From contig JAEYZG010000039.1 of NCBI GenBank assembly GCA_023428135.1, forward strand, positions 1 through 64,000: a stretch of 64,000 bases of DNA, in the 5' to 3' direction. Positions 17,470-25,490 of the stretch are shown here, piece by piece (the stretch's first letter is position 1; each line of letters starts with the position of its first letter). The stretch is from Bacteroidota bacterium. GTDB lineage: Bacteria > Bacteroidota > Bacteroidia > Cytophagales > Cytophagaceae. The translations under genes and the position numbers were made by a program. Under the pieces are notes generated by a model. It had not been told where the DNA came from. It saw nothing but the letters and a program-made list of their open reading frames with translations, and searched no databases.

Positions 17470-17745
17470 TTATTCGTGTCCGTGAGTCTTTACGAGTTTA
17501 TTATAAACTCCAAAAAGCAAGAATGGTGCGGCCCATTGTCCTACAAACAAAGCATCTTTATCCCTTCTGTTTAGTTTTAATGTTAAAGAAGCTGCCATAG
17601 ACCCTATAGCTGCCCATAAATACACATCTGAAGGTAATTTAGCTGTTTGTGTTTCAATAAATTTGGCAATTTTTCCCTCTCTGAAATCTTCACTATTGAT
17701 TTTAGTTTTGATATCATTTATAAATGTTCCAACGCTTTCCATCAT
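17470..17745 (-). CDS. Hypothetical small membrane-associated protein
   Basis: 91 residues. A charged helical N-terminal half (FINDIKTKINSEDFREGKIAKFIETQ) is followed by two hydrophobic segments (LWAAIGSMAASLTLKL and VGQWAAPFLLFGVYNKL) and a His-containing tail. Its overall plan resembles small conserved Bacteroidota membrane proteins of unknown role. It is monocistronic and probably shares the downstream hairpin at 17375 as a terminator. Confidence 0.6.
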   Translation of the reverse strand: MMESVGTFINDIKTKINSEDFREGKIAKFIETQTAKLPSDVYLWAAIGSMAASLTLKLNRRDKDALFVGQWAAPFLLFGVYNKLVKTHGHE

Positions 17746-18166
17746 ATCATAAGTTTTTCTTTTATGAAAACAGAGGCTGGAAATCCATTGTTCCTTGAAC
17801 TCTTTTGAAGTGTTGAAGAGTTGTAAAATTAACTGGCTTTCAGTTAAGTTAGATGAGAGTTATTTTTGTTTTCATCAATGTATGAATGTGTATATTTGAT
17901 TTTAAATGTAGCCATAAAATCATGAAGGGAATTATGGATGAAATAGTCAAAGGAAATGAAGTTGCATTGAATCCCTGCATCTTTTAAGTATATTTACATT
18001 TGTTATAGATAGATGGGGTTAAATGTATTCATCTAATTTCATAGGCATTCATTATATGATAATATATGCTTATTAGTCAATAAAGTTTTATTTAAGTATC
18101 CCACATTGGCAGCTTTTTATTATCTCATGGGATCATAAACAGCTTTTGTGTTTTAAAACATGTAAC
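17746..18166. other. Divergent intergenic region with no feature seen
   Basis: About 420 bases between the minus-strand gene at 17470 and the plus-strand gene at 18167. No open frame longer than about 15 codons with coding character, no convincing promoter and no repeat was found. Confidence 0.5.
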
Positions 18167-19408
18167 ATGATTATAAAGAAATTACTTGCTCCTTTTGTAA
18201 ATAATAAAATCCTTAAAGAATCTGAACATTGTTATATAGCCTCTGCGGCTATTTCAGAGCCTGCTTTTGATCTTCTGATGAGCAGTATTCCTCGGCACTG
18301 CAATGTTGATATAGTTACCGGACTTGATCTGCCCACTCATCCTAACGTGCTTTGGAAAATCCTCAAGCAATATCCTGGTCGTGTAAAATTAAGAATCTTC
18401 ACCAGAAATTTCTTTCATTCCAATCTGTATATTTTTGATTTGCCTTTCAGGAAAAGAGTAGCCTTTGTTGGTTCAGGACACCTTACCCTTGGAGGGCTTA
18501 AGGATCATGAAGAGCTTTCTTATAAAATCGATGTAGAAAGAAACGTAGAGGACTTAAAGGCTTGCTTCAGATCTTATTTTGATTTTGGACAAGATCTGTC
18601 TGAGAAAATTATTAAGGAATATGAAATCTTATATCCATCCATAGTTGCAAGGAATAATGCCACAAAGGAAGATATGAAGCAATTGACGGATGTTATTACT
18701 GGGCGCTTTAATTTGGATGATAAAAGTTTTTCCAAGCAATATTTTCAAGCTGATGATTATTCAACTCTCAGTAGCACTAAAGCCCCTTTAAATACTCAAT
18801 TGGTGCATCATGAAAGAGTGATGCTTCAGAATAAGTTGCTGGAGCTGCATGAACAATTAAAATCTTATCTGCATAAACTTAAGCTTCATGAAAATGATGA
18901 TCCTGAACAAATCGTAAGCAGTCTTGATCCTATGTTTCATTACGAACATAAAGTAAAGGTTATGTGGATTGCTTATGGCAGAAGCAAAAAAGAACTGGAG
19001 GCACATAAGTCAAAACTAACGGATCTTATAAACATTCAGTTGATTTTGAAGTCTCAGGAATTCGGGATTTGCCTAATGTTAGGAAAACCCAATAGCGGAG
19101 CGGAAGACCGTGAGTATTTCAGGAAGGAAATGATTAATGAAGATTACCGGAAAAAATTTTATGATCTGTTAAAGGGTTTGGGCAAGGATTACTGGATAGA
19201 GGTAGCAGGGGAGAAGAAGCAAGCTGACTCATTTGTGGATGAACAGGCATTATGGAATTATACCAATGCTGATCATATACAATATCATTTTATCATAGAC
19301 AGGGTCTATGTTCCCAGTGATCCGGAGATATCTGCTGAAAATATTGTGCCCACCATTCAGAAGGAGATTGATAAATTAATTCATTTATACAGATTAATTA
19401 AATCGTAG
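18167..19408 (+). CDS. PLD-fold protein with degenerate HKD motif and unknown C-domain
   Basis: A 413-residue protein starting at ATG 18167; a TTG 21 bases upstream is a weaker choice. Residues about 1-140 look like a phospholipase D-type nuclease domain (VDIVTGLDL, then FHSNLYIFD, GSGHLTLGG and HEELSYK). The catalytic HxK is replaced by H-S-N, and the usual GSxN/S position is GSGH, so catalysis is doubtful. Residues about 200-240 form a coiled coil. The last about 130 residues are a separate domain (YEHKVKVMWIAYGRSKKEL...) that I do not recognise. PLD-fold domains occur in restriction enzymes and defence nucleases. No partner gene is adjacent. Confidence 0.6.
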   Translation: MIIKKLLAPFVNNKILKESEHCYIASAAISEPAFDLLMSSIPRHCNVDIVTGLDLPTHPNVLWKILKQYPGRVKLRIFTRNFFHSNLYIFDLPFRKRVAFVGSGHLTLGGLKDHEELSYKIDVERNVEDLKACFRSYFDFGQDLSEKIIKEYEILYPSIVARNNATKEDMKQLTDVITGRFNLDDKSFSKQYFQADDYSTLSSTKAPLNTQLVHHERVMLQNKLLELHEQLKSYLHKLKLHENDDPEQIVSSLDPMFHYEHKVKVMWIAYGRSKKELEAHKSKLTDLINIQLILKSQEFGICLMLGKPNSGAEDREYFRKEMINEDYRKKFYDLLKGLGKDYWIEVAGEKKQADSFVDEQALWNYTNADHIQYHFIIDRVYVPSDPEISAENIVPTIQKEIDKLIHLYRLIKS

Positions 19409-19432
19409 GGGGAGACACACGCCATGCATAGC
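19409..19432. repeat. Degenerate copy of the GACGCCATG...GCGTC palindromic repeat
   Basis: GAGACACACGCCATGCATAG followed by CGTCTGC resembles a decayed copy of the GAGACGCC-TGGCGTCTC hairpin seen at 30090. It lies immediately after the stop of the PLD-fold gene. The remaining bases to 19664 hold nothing recognisable. Confidence 0.35.
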
Positions 19433-19664
19433 GTCTGCTTTTTCTTCAAAGGAAAAAATAACTTCTTTAATTTTTATGTTTTCTTGATACGTTTCGGATT
19501 CATCTAGAAAGCTTGAATAACCAGATTCAAATGAGAATAAAATGAATGAAGACCTTGGTTTTATTGGTCCGTATTTATCCTGATATTTTCATACATGATT
19601 TATTAACTCTCTTTTTTTGCCTACATTTATATGAAGCTCAAGATAATCTATTTGCCATTTTACG

Positions 19665-20156
19665 ATGAAGCATTATAAGTTCTCTACCAGAGAGTTCGGT
19701 ATATCTGATACAGGAATTCATTTATTAAGAAGTAATTTTAATTACCGTACGATAAATTTTAAAGATATCACTTCTCTGGAGATAGGCAGAGGTAGGTTAA
19801 TCAGGAACTGGCTCTTTGTTTTTATTTTTGGATTAAGCCTGATCGCTTTTAGCATATATTATGCTTTTGGGCTGATAGATGTGTTTAACGACCCATCAGT
19901 TAAGCGGATTTATATTGAGGAATTATTGGTTCCTTTTTTACCAGCTCTATTAGGTGGATTTTGCATTTACTCTGCCAGTAAAAAGGGCATTGTTATGAAA
20001 ATTCAGCACAATGGTAAAAAAAGCTCATATTCCCTTGAGGGTATTATTAAGAATAATCAGTATGATGAATTTGTTGATTATTTAGTCTACACTGTAAAGG
20101 TTTATTCAAAGCTGAAGTTTATTAATGACCATAAAAAGCTGGCTCATATTGGATAA
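19665..20156 (+). CDS. Hypothetical membrane protein with PH-like halves
   Basis: 163 residues. The N-terminal soluble stretch (FGISDTGIHLLRSNFNYRTINFKDITSLEIGRGRLIRNW) has the strand pattern of bacterial PH/YcxB-like domains. Two transmembrane helices follow at about 48-70 and 85-105, then a second soluble segment. A family name is not certain. It stands alone on the plus strand. Confidence 0.5.
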   Translation: MKHYKFSTREFGISDTGIHLLRSNFNYRTINFKDITSLEIGRGRLIRNWLFVFIFGLSLIAFSIYYAFGLIDVFNDPSVKRIYIEELLVPFLPALLGGFCIYSASKKGIVMKIQHNGKKSSYSLEGIIKNNQYDEFVDYLVYTVKVYSKLKFINDHKKLAHIG

Positions 20157-20391
20157 TCAATCTGATTTCCTTGCCGATTTAGATATTTATCTTAGCTGTC
20201 ATGGGGGAATCCTGATGAATCTCAGCAAACGAATCCTTAGCTGAAATGATTCCAAATTGCAACTTATCAGAATTTATCATTGTTGTTTTATAAAGTGGCT
20301 TGATAGCTTTGAGGTATTTATACCTTAAAGCACGGCAAACAGGTATAGTTCCCCCCTGTATGGTAAGGAACAATATAGACGATATTGTTAT

Positions 20392-20553
20392 ATGAAAAAG
20401 GTACATAAAGCATCAAGTGATAAGTTGGCAAGCATGGCATCCAGAGTACTTCAGGATGAAAACTCCAGCAAGAGGGCTAAATCATTAGCTGGCAGTGTCC
20501 TTGCGCAACATGAACCTCATGAGGAGGATAAAGAGAAAGAAAAAGATCATTAA
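20392..20553 (+). CDS. Small conserved 53-residue basic protein
   Basis: A short gene encoding MKKVHKASSDKLASMASRVL..., then SSKRAKSLAGSVLAQ and an acidic/basic tail rich in E, K and H. The pattern K.S..LAS.A...L.D..SS...KSLAGS.L.Q recurs in small proteins from many bacteria. That, together with a good terminator 18 bases downstream (20571), argues that it is real despite its size. The function is unknown; it looks like a small helical nucleic-acid- or protein-binding factor, which is inference only. Confidence 0.7.
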   Translation: MKKVHKASSDKLASMASRVLQDENSSKRAKSLAGSVLAQHEPHEEDKEKEKDH

Positions 20554-20570
20554 TGCCCAAAAAGCATACA

Positions 20571-20604
20571 AAGCCTATTAAGAAATAAATAGGCTTATTT
20601 TTTT
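20571..20604 (+). terminator. Terminator after the 53-residue protein gene
   Basis: AAGCCTATT and AATAGGCTT form a 9-bp stem with an 8-nt loop, followed by ATTTTTTTA. Confidence 0.85.
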
Positions 20605-20658
20605 ATTCACTACAAAAGACTTAATGGTTATTGGGATATTTATGATTTTTGATAGCTT

Positions 20659-21156
20659 CTAGGTGTTAATGATAATACTTGGGTTTTGACTAAGGGTAAT
20701 GGCTTTTCTTACCTGGCTGCGAGCAATCTTATCGACTTTACGATTATAATTTTCAGTCTCATATTTTTTTTGATGCGCTTTTACTTTTATTAGTTCAATG
20801 TTATAGTTTTCAATCATATGTATGAACTCCTCTATCAGATCTGAATTTTGAATCTGAATGCCTTTTTTTGTAATAAAGCTACTCTTTTTTAATTTGTCTT
20901 TTCTATCAGGAAGGTTTACGACATACTGACTATCAGAATAAATACGGACATTATCAAAAATAATATTTTGATCTTTTACAAATTCAAATGATTTTAATAC
21001 AGCCCATAATTCCATTCTGTTATGGCTTGTATTCAAAATAGTTCCTTTTATAATTATTTCTTTATTTTCAAACAGAAGTAATGCTGCCCACCCTCCGATT
21101 TTCAATTCGGTATTGCAGCTTCCGTCTGTAAATATTTCAATTGTTTTTATGCTCAA
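20659..21156 (-). CDS. RNase H family protein
   Basis: A 165-residue RNase H-type nuclease that cleaves the RNA strand of RNA-DNA hybrids. All four acidic residues are in place: FTDGSC (Asp near 10), NRMEL (Glu near 49), YSDSQYV (Asp near 74) and VDKIAR (Asp near 142). The usual his-rich basic handle is only partly present (KVKAHQKKYETENYNRKVD). It is similar in length to RNase HI but divergent from typical housekeeping RnhA, so it may be a second, specialised copy. Monocistronic. Confidence 0.85.
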   Translation of the reverse strand: MSIKTIEIFTDGSCNTELKIGGWAALLLFENKEIIIKGTILNTSHNRMELWAVLKSFEFVKDQNIIFDNVRIYSDSQYVVNLPDRKDKLKKSSFITKKGIQIQNSDLIEEFIHMIENYNIELIKVKAHQKKYETENYNRKVDKIARSQVRKAITLSQNPSIIINT

Positions 21157-21421
21157 TTATAAATTGTTTTATATGTTAAAGACCTCTCGGTTCTCTTTTA
21201 CTTTAATTAGTTTATTCGGAAGATAAAAATATTTTCATCTATTTAAAAAATTAGTTGAACATCTTGTTGTAGATAAATTTACATAATGGTTAAACGATAA
21301 TAGAATTATCCTTTCGGACCTTCATGTAGCCTATATATGATTTATCCTCCCCGGTATTCCAACAAATTCATTCGTTTAATGGTATTGAATTAATTGTTGC
21401 AAACAGCTTAAATCAAATTGC

Positions 21422-21730
21422 ATGAAAGATAATTTTTCTACCCAATCTAATCAGTATGCAATATACGGACCTGGCTATCCCAACGAGCTTTTTGATTTTT
21501 TAAGTTCAATAGTTGTCAAAAAAGAATTTGCATGAGATTGTGGAACGGGAAATGGACAAGTTGCTTATGGATATCTAAATACCTGGTCCGCTGTAAAACA
21601 CTTCATTAAGCAGAATGGATTCAACCCGGTTAATTATATATGGGGAAGTATTGATCAATATTGGGATGAAAAAGAGATTAAAGAAATTAGATCTCCTTTA
21701 TTATTAAGAATAGGGAAAGTTAATATTTGA
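21422..21730 (+). pseudogene. SAM-dependent methyltransferase remnant (internal stop and in-frame deletion)
   Basis: The frame begins MKDNFSTQSNQYAIYGPGYPNELFDFLSSI, the usual start of a class I methyltransferase. It meets a TGA exactly where a Trp is expected before motif I (DCGTGNGQVA) and then jumps to the C-terminal end of such proteins (GYLNTWSAVKHFIKQNG..., DEKEIKEIRSPLLLRIGKV). The middle, roughly 120-130 residues, is missing without loss of frame. Two independent lesions make it a clear pseudogene. Confidence 0.8.
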
Positions 21731-21931
21731 ATTAACTGAAAGGATTTGTTTTTACCTATTCATATACTATGATTTTTTAGTTTTGTTTTTGCAGAAGTAA
21801 CTAATTACAGATCCGATATTAAAAAAAGTTTTTTGTATTGTTGTTTTGAATTTCAGCTTTGTATGAAAAAGTTTTTTTAACAAAGACACTCTTTTCTGGT
21901 ATTTAACAGAATTAATAACTAAAAGTGACTT

Positions 21932-22351
21932 ATGGCCATAACAGGAATTCAAACCCAGATCTTTCCCAAAGGTGGAAAAGCTCCGGCAGATCAGTTTACA
22001 GGTAATGCCTGGGTGAAATTGTTGGTGCCGAACGATGGCATGTTGCATTGCCAGGTAAGCAATGTAGTATTTGAGCCAGGGGCAAGAAACAATTGGCATA
22101 CACATCCGGGAGGCCAGATACTGATTGTGACAGAAGGTGTCGGTTATTTCCAGGAGAGAGGCCAGCCAATACGGTTAATAAGACAAGGTGAAGTGGTCAA
22201 TATACCTCCTGATGTGGAACATTGGCATGGAGCTTCGCCCAATAGGGAATGTACACATATCGCAATTAATACCAACACTCAGAATGGAATTGTGCTTTGG
22301 ATGGAAAGGGTGACTGATGAGGAATATAACCAGCCTGCAAATGATATTTAA
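21932..22351 (+). CDS. Cupin-domain protein
   Basis: A 139-residue single cupin. Metal-binding motif 1 is visible as NWHTHPGGQ near residue 55 with a following Glu (VTEGVGYF), and motif 2 as PPDVEHWHGA near residue 90. This resembles the small cupins annotated as (R)-mandelonitrile lyase-like or carboxymuconolactone-associated proteins. The actual substrate is unknown. It is followed at 140 bases by an NAD(P)-binding protein on the same strand, and such pairs occur in small redox or detoxification clusters. Confidence 0.8.
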   Translation: MAITGIQTQIFPKGGKAPADQFTGNAWVKLLVPNDGMLHCQVSNVVFEPGARNNWHTHPGGQILIVTEGVGYFQERGQPIRLIRQGEVVNIPPDVEHWHGASPNRECTHIAINTNTQNGIVLWMERVTDEEYNQPANDI

Positions 22352-22489
22352 TGATATCATAAGAGCAGAGGTGAAGATTGTATTCAATGGATCGAAATTG
22401 TGGTATCTTCAAATGCTTTGATAATAGCCTTTTTATATTTAGAAATAATAACTGAAGAGGAATGCACTAGTTTAACATAGGATTAAATA

Positions 22490-23131
22490 ATGACTAAAGT
22501 ATTAATTTTAGGAGCAGGCGGCCGAATTGCAAAACATGCTATTAATCAATTGTTGGAAGAAACAGATGTGGAATTAACCCTATATCTGCGCAATGCAAAC
22601 AGATTTGGATATACTGACACGAATAAGATAAGGGTGATTGAGGGAGATGTGCTGGATCATCTGAAATTACAAGAAGCAACAGACGGACAGGATATAGTAT
22701 ATGCAAATCTGGCAGGGGAAGTGGATAATATGGCTAAAGTCATTGTTGGAGTTATGAAGGAAAAAGGTGTGAAACGACTTATCTTTATTACTTCTCTTGG
22801 TATCTATGACGAAGTTCCGGGTGCTTTTGGAAAATGGAATAAAAGTATGATCAGTCAATACTTAGGACCTTATGGAAAAGCTGCAGAGATTATTGAAGAT
22901 TCAGGTCTTGACTATACCCTAATAAGGCCGGCATGGCTAACGGATTATGATGAAATAGATTATGAAACAACTCAAAAAGGAGAACCCTTTAAGGGAACGG
23001 AAGTGTCTCGGAAAAGTGTTGCTGAATTGATTGTAAAACTGATTCAACATCCTGAATCGGGGATCAAAAGAAGCCTTGGAGTGAATAAACCAGATACAGA
23101 TGCTGATAAACCGGCTTTTATTAAAAATTGA
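22490..23131 (+). CDS. NAD(P)-binding (atypical SDR, NmrA-like) protein
   Basis: 213 residues with the glycine-rich dinucleotide site GAGGRIAKH near residue 8. An Asp/Glu-containing second strand, VIEGDVLD and KRLIFITSLGIYDEVP follow. The YGKAAEIIEDSGLDYTLIRPAWLTD segment (YxxxK-like) is characteristic of atypical SDRs of the NmrA/YwnB type. Such proteins are reductases or redox sensors. It is probably co-transcribed with the cupin upstream. Confidence 0.85.
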   Translation: MTKVLILGAGGRIAKHAINQLLEETDVELTLYLRNANRFGYTDTNKIRVIEGDVLDHLKLQEATDGQDIVYANLAGEVDNMAKVIVGVMKEKGVKRLIFITSLGIYDEVPGAFGKWNKSMISQYLGPYGKAAEIIEDSGLDYTLIRPAWLTDYDEIDYETTQKGEPFKGTEVSRKSVAELIVKLIQHPESGIKRSLGVNKPDTDADKPAFIKN

Positions 23132-23190
23132 TGTGATAAACAGTGGGCTTATAGTTACTGGTTTATAAGGAACGAACATGAACTGATAAG

Positions 23191-23310
23191 ATGAAAACCT
23201 GGAAAATGTATGTGTCCTTACTTATTTTTACAATCATAATGTTGACTATCTTCCGATGCAGCAAAGGTCCTCTCGATGAGAGAAAGATAGCAGGGAATTT
23301 AGTGAACTAA
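23191..23310 (+). CDS. Possible small membrane peptide (39 residues)
   Basis: An ATG-initiated frame giving MKTWKMYVSLLIFTIIMLTIFRC and a 16-residue polar tail. The hydrophobic stretch ending in Cys resembles a lipoprotein signal or a single membrane helix. It lies 60 bases downstream of the NmrA-like gene. It may be a real small protein or the stub of a lost lipoprotein gene. Confidence 0.3.
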   Translation: MKTWKMYVSLLIFTIIMLTIFRCSKGPLDERKIAGNLVN

Positions 23311-23369
23311 GTCAATTCATAGATACAAACGTTTTGAAATGCCTTGCCTGTTCAAATATTACAATGTAT

Positions 23370-24305
23370 TTACCAAAGCTTGTTAAATTCCTTTGAATCT
23401 TTTTTAAGGAATCTGTATACAAATACTCCAGAAACAGCATTAAAAGTGTTCTCTATACTTCCGTTAAATTTTTTGTCAGGGAGGTTTTCAAAGCTTGTAT
23501 AGCCAAAGTTATACCTCATCCCCACTCCAAAATTTTTGAAAATATAATATTCAAAATATGGTATGAACTCTACCACATTGCAGTTGTAATTGTTAGTCCA
23601 TAATGCTGAATACTTTATCATGCCCCTTAAAAAAAGATTTCTTGTAAGATAAACTGATCCGTTTAAACCAATGGTTGGCAGAGGAACAAAAATACTTTTC
23701 TTTTGGCTTAAATCCGGAATCGTTGTGCTTTTGATGTTTAAACGATAAAATATCACCGCAACTCCGGCAAGTGCAGCAATTCTTCCTCTTCCATTATCAA
23801 AGAAAAATCTGGAATAACATAAACTTGCATAGTTTAATCTCAGGGTTGTTTTGACTTCACTTCCTGAGGGAAAAACAGCATTGCCATATTTTATATCTTT
23901 GCTTAGGACCTCTGTTTCTTTTCTATTGGCACTATACATATCAAAAGCCAGATTATGAAAGTTTCCATAGTTGAAAATGACATTCACTCTTGGAGATATT
24001 GTGGTTGTTGGAAAATCCAGATCATTACGTAAACTTATCTTAGTACCCTGGGCTTGTTCGGAATTAAGCCGGACATTTCCGAAATTAGTTGTATGTGCTA
24101 CACCGAGATGAAGCGTCAGGAAGGGTTGAGGATATGTTTTGGTGCTATCGAAAGCGTTGCTCAATCTATTCGATTTTTTTCCCTTATTCCATTTTGACCA
24201 GTAGTTTTCTTTTTCTTCACTGTTACCAATCCCGGCTTTCGAAGGAAATTCTATCCTGAATAAAAACAGTGTACAAAATAGAATACTCAGATTAAGTTTT
24301 TTCAT
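23370..24305 (-). CDS. Outer-membrane beta-barrel protein
   Basis: 311 residues. A signal peptide is followed by a polar linker (residues 25-60) and then alternating aromatic/polar strands (LTLHLGVAHTTNFGNV, ISPRVNVIFNYG, LRLNYASLCYSRFFF, PTIGLNGSVYLTRNLFLRG, FGVGMRYNFGY, VSGVFVYRFLKK), consistent with an 8- to 12-strand outer-membrane barrel. No specific family is recognised. Monocistronic. Confidence 0.7.
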   Translation of the reverse strand: MKKLNLSILFCTLFLFRIEFPSKAGIGNSEEKENYWSKWNKGKKSNRLSNAFDSTKTYPQPFLTLHLGVAHTTNFGNVRLNSEQAQGTKISLRNDLDFPTTTISPRVNVIFNYGNFHNLAFDMYSANRKETEVLSKDIKYGNAVFPSGSEVKTTLRLNYASLCYSRFFFDNGRGRIAALAGVAVIFYRLNIKSTTIPDLSQKKSIFVPLPTIGLNGSVYLTRNLFLRGMIKYSALWTNNYNCNVVEFIPYFEYYIFKNFGVGMRYNFGYTSFENLPDKKFNGSIENTFNAVSGVFVYRFLKKDSKEFNKLW

Positions 24306-24547
24306 CGCTAAATAAGAGAGATACTATACTGGAATAATAAGATAACTCTTTGAGGCAGGAACTGTTTTTTGTCTGGTTACAGGTAATGCTGATATATATA
24401 TGTTCCTTTATTAATGGATAGATCTATTTATGTTAAAAAAAATGAAAAGGTGCTATGGAAAGAGGGCATTATACTTCTTTTGTGCGATGCATAATATTTT
24501 ATACATTTGAAATAAAACTTATTAAAGTTGACGCAATAAATTATATT

Positions 24548-24979
24548 ATGCTAGGAGAGTGGAAAGGGACATATTACTATAATATTCAAGCAGAATTTTC
24601 AGATATTAAAGTCAACCATGTGGAGTTTGTAATAGACATCAATACTGACAATGGCTCAGAATTTAAGGGGACTGTAGAGGATAATACTAAGATGGGTGGT
24701 ACGCCTGGTGTGGGAAGGATAAAGGGATGGTATACCGATACTCATATTTATTTTGAAAAGTTGATGCCCGTATACGGTTATATAAAAAGAAATGGTGAAT
24801 ATCAGATTGATCAGAATAAAAAGCATCCTGTATTGATTTATGAAGGCATATTTTCAAAGGATGAGAGAAATATTACAGGTACCTGGAGATTTAAGAAAAG
24901 GTTAGTTTTTGGGAAAGGTTTTATTCCAATGTTTGTCTCAACCGGCAATGGGACTTTTGTAATGATAAAACAGGGTTAG
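24548..24979 (+). CDS. Hypothetical lipocalin-like protein
   Basis: About 143 residues from the ATG at 24548; an earlier ATG at 24455 would add a hydrophobic, less credible leader. The sequence opens LGEWKGTYYYNIQ and closes ITGTWRFKKRL...GNGTFVMIKQ, with strand-rich sequence between. This is the layout of small lipocalin-like or avidin-like barrels. No secretion signal is visible from the chosen start. The function is unknown. It lies just upstream of the decayed membrane gene at 24994. Confidence 0.5.
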   Translation: MLGEWKGTYYYNIQAEFSDIKVNHVEFVIDINTDNGSEFKGTVEDNTKMGGTPGVGRIKGWYTDTHIYFEKLMPVYGYIKRNGEYQIDQNKKHPVLIYEGIFSKDERNITGTWRFKKRLVFGKGFIPMFVSTGNGTFVMIKQG

Positions 24980-24993
24980 ATTAAATTTATAAT

Positions 24994-25490
24994 ATGGTTG
25001 CGGTTATTGCTTTTTTATCATTCCATTACTTTGGGTTCTTCTGGACTTTGTAGTGTACCATTTTTAATGGTAAATGCCTTTTTAGAAAAGGAGAGCAGGA
25101 TCATGGTCTTATCAGGGTGCTTGACTGGTTATTTATAGTTGTATATCCTCTTGTGTACTTTTTCCTGATAGATGGCACAAAGAACGATTGCTGTCAGAAA
25201 TCGGCTACTTTTTCACCGGAGCACAGATTAACTATTTACATGCTTATTCTGATCAGCATTAGTGCATATTTCTATTTTTCTTTCAAAAAACGATAGCAAG
25301 CCCTTTGGTGGAAGTTTTAGTGAATGCAGTATTATTGGGTGGAATTATTTTGAATGTCTTTATTTGTATTCAGAATTATCCTCTTTTGCAATGCTTGGGA
25401 ACTTTCCTATCATTATTTTATTTAGCTTTCAATTGGTGAAAGTCGGACTTCAGAATGCTGATCTGATACTGAAGTCCGGAATATATACCC
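24994..25490 (+). pseudogene. Decayed multi-pass membrane protein gene abutting truncated hrpB
   Basis: From the ATG at 24994 one frame reads MVAVIAFLSFHYFGFFWTL, then TAG. It continues in frame (CTIFNGKCLFRKGEQDHGL..., DWLFIVVYPLVYFFLIDG) to a second stop after SFKKR near 25290. The product then continues in another frame (ASPLVEVLVNAVLLGGIILN...), and the last part shifts again (NFPIIILFSFQLVKVGLQNADLILKS) until it runs into the 3' end of hrpB. It resembles a DUF6688-like membrane protein, though that name is uncertain. At least three lesions make it dead. Confidence 0.65.
25442..25482. other. Inverted repeat at the hrpB/pseudogene junction
   Basis: TCGGACTTCAG and CTGAAGTCCGGA form a stem of about 11 bp with a 15-nt loop. 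It sits between the convergent genes just beyond the hrpB stop, and may serve as a makeshift terminator for hrpB. There is no strong T-run. Confidence 0.5.

Noticed and set aside
20179..20406. 75-codon minus-strand frame
   Set aside because: It overlaps the start of the better-supported 53-residue gene and shows no family.
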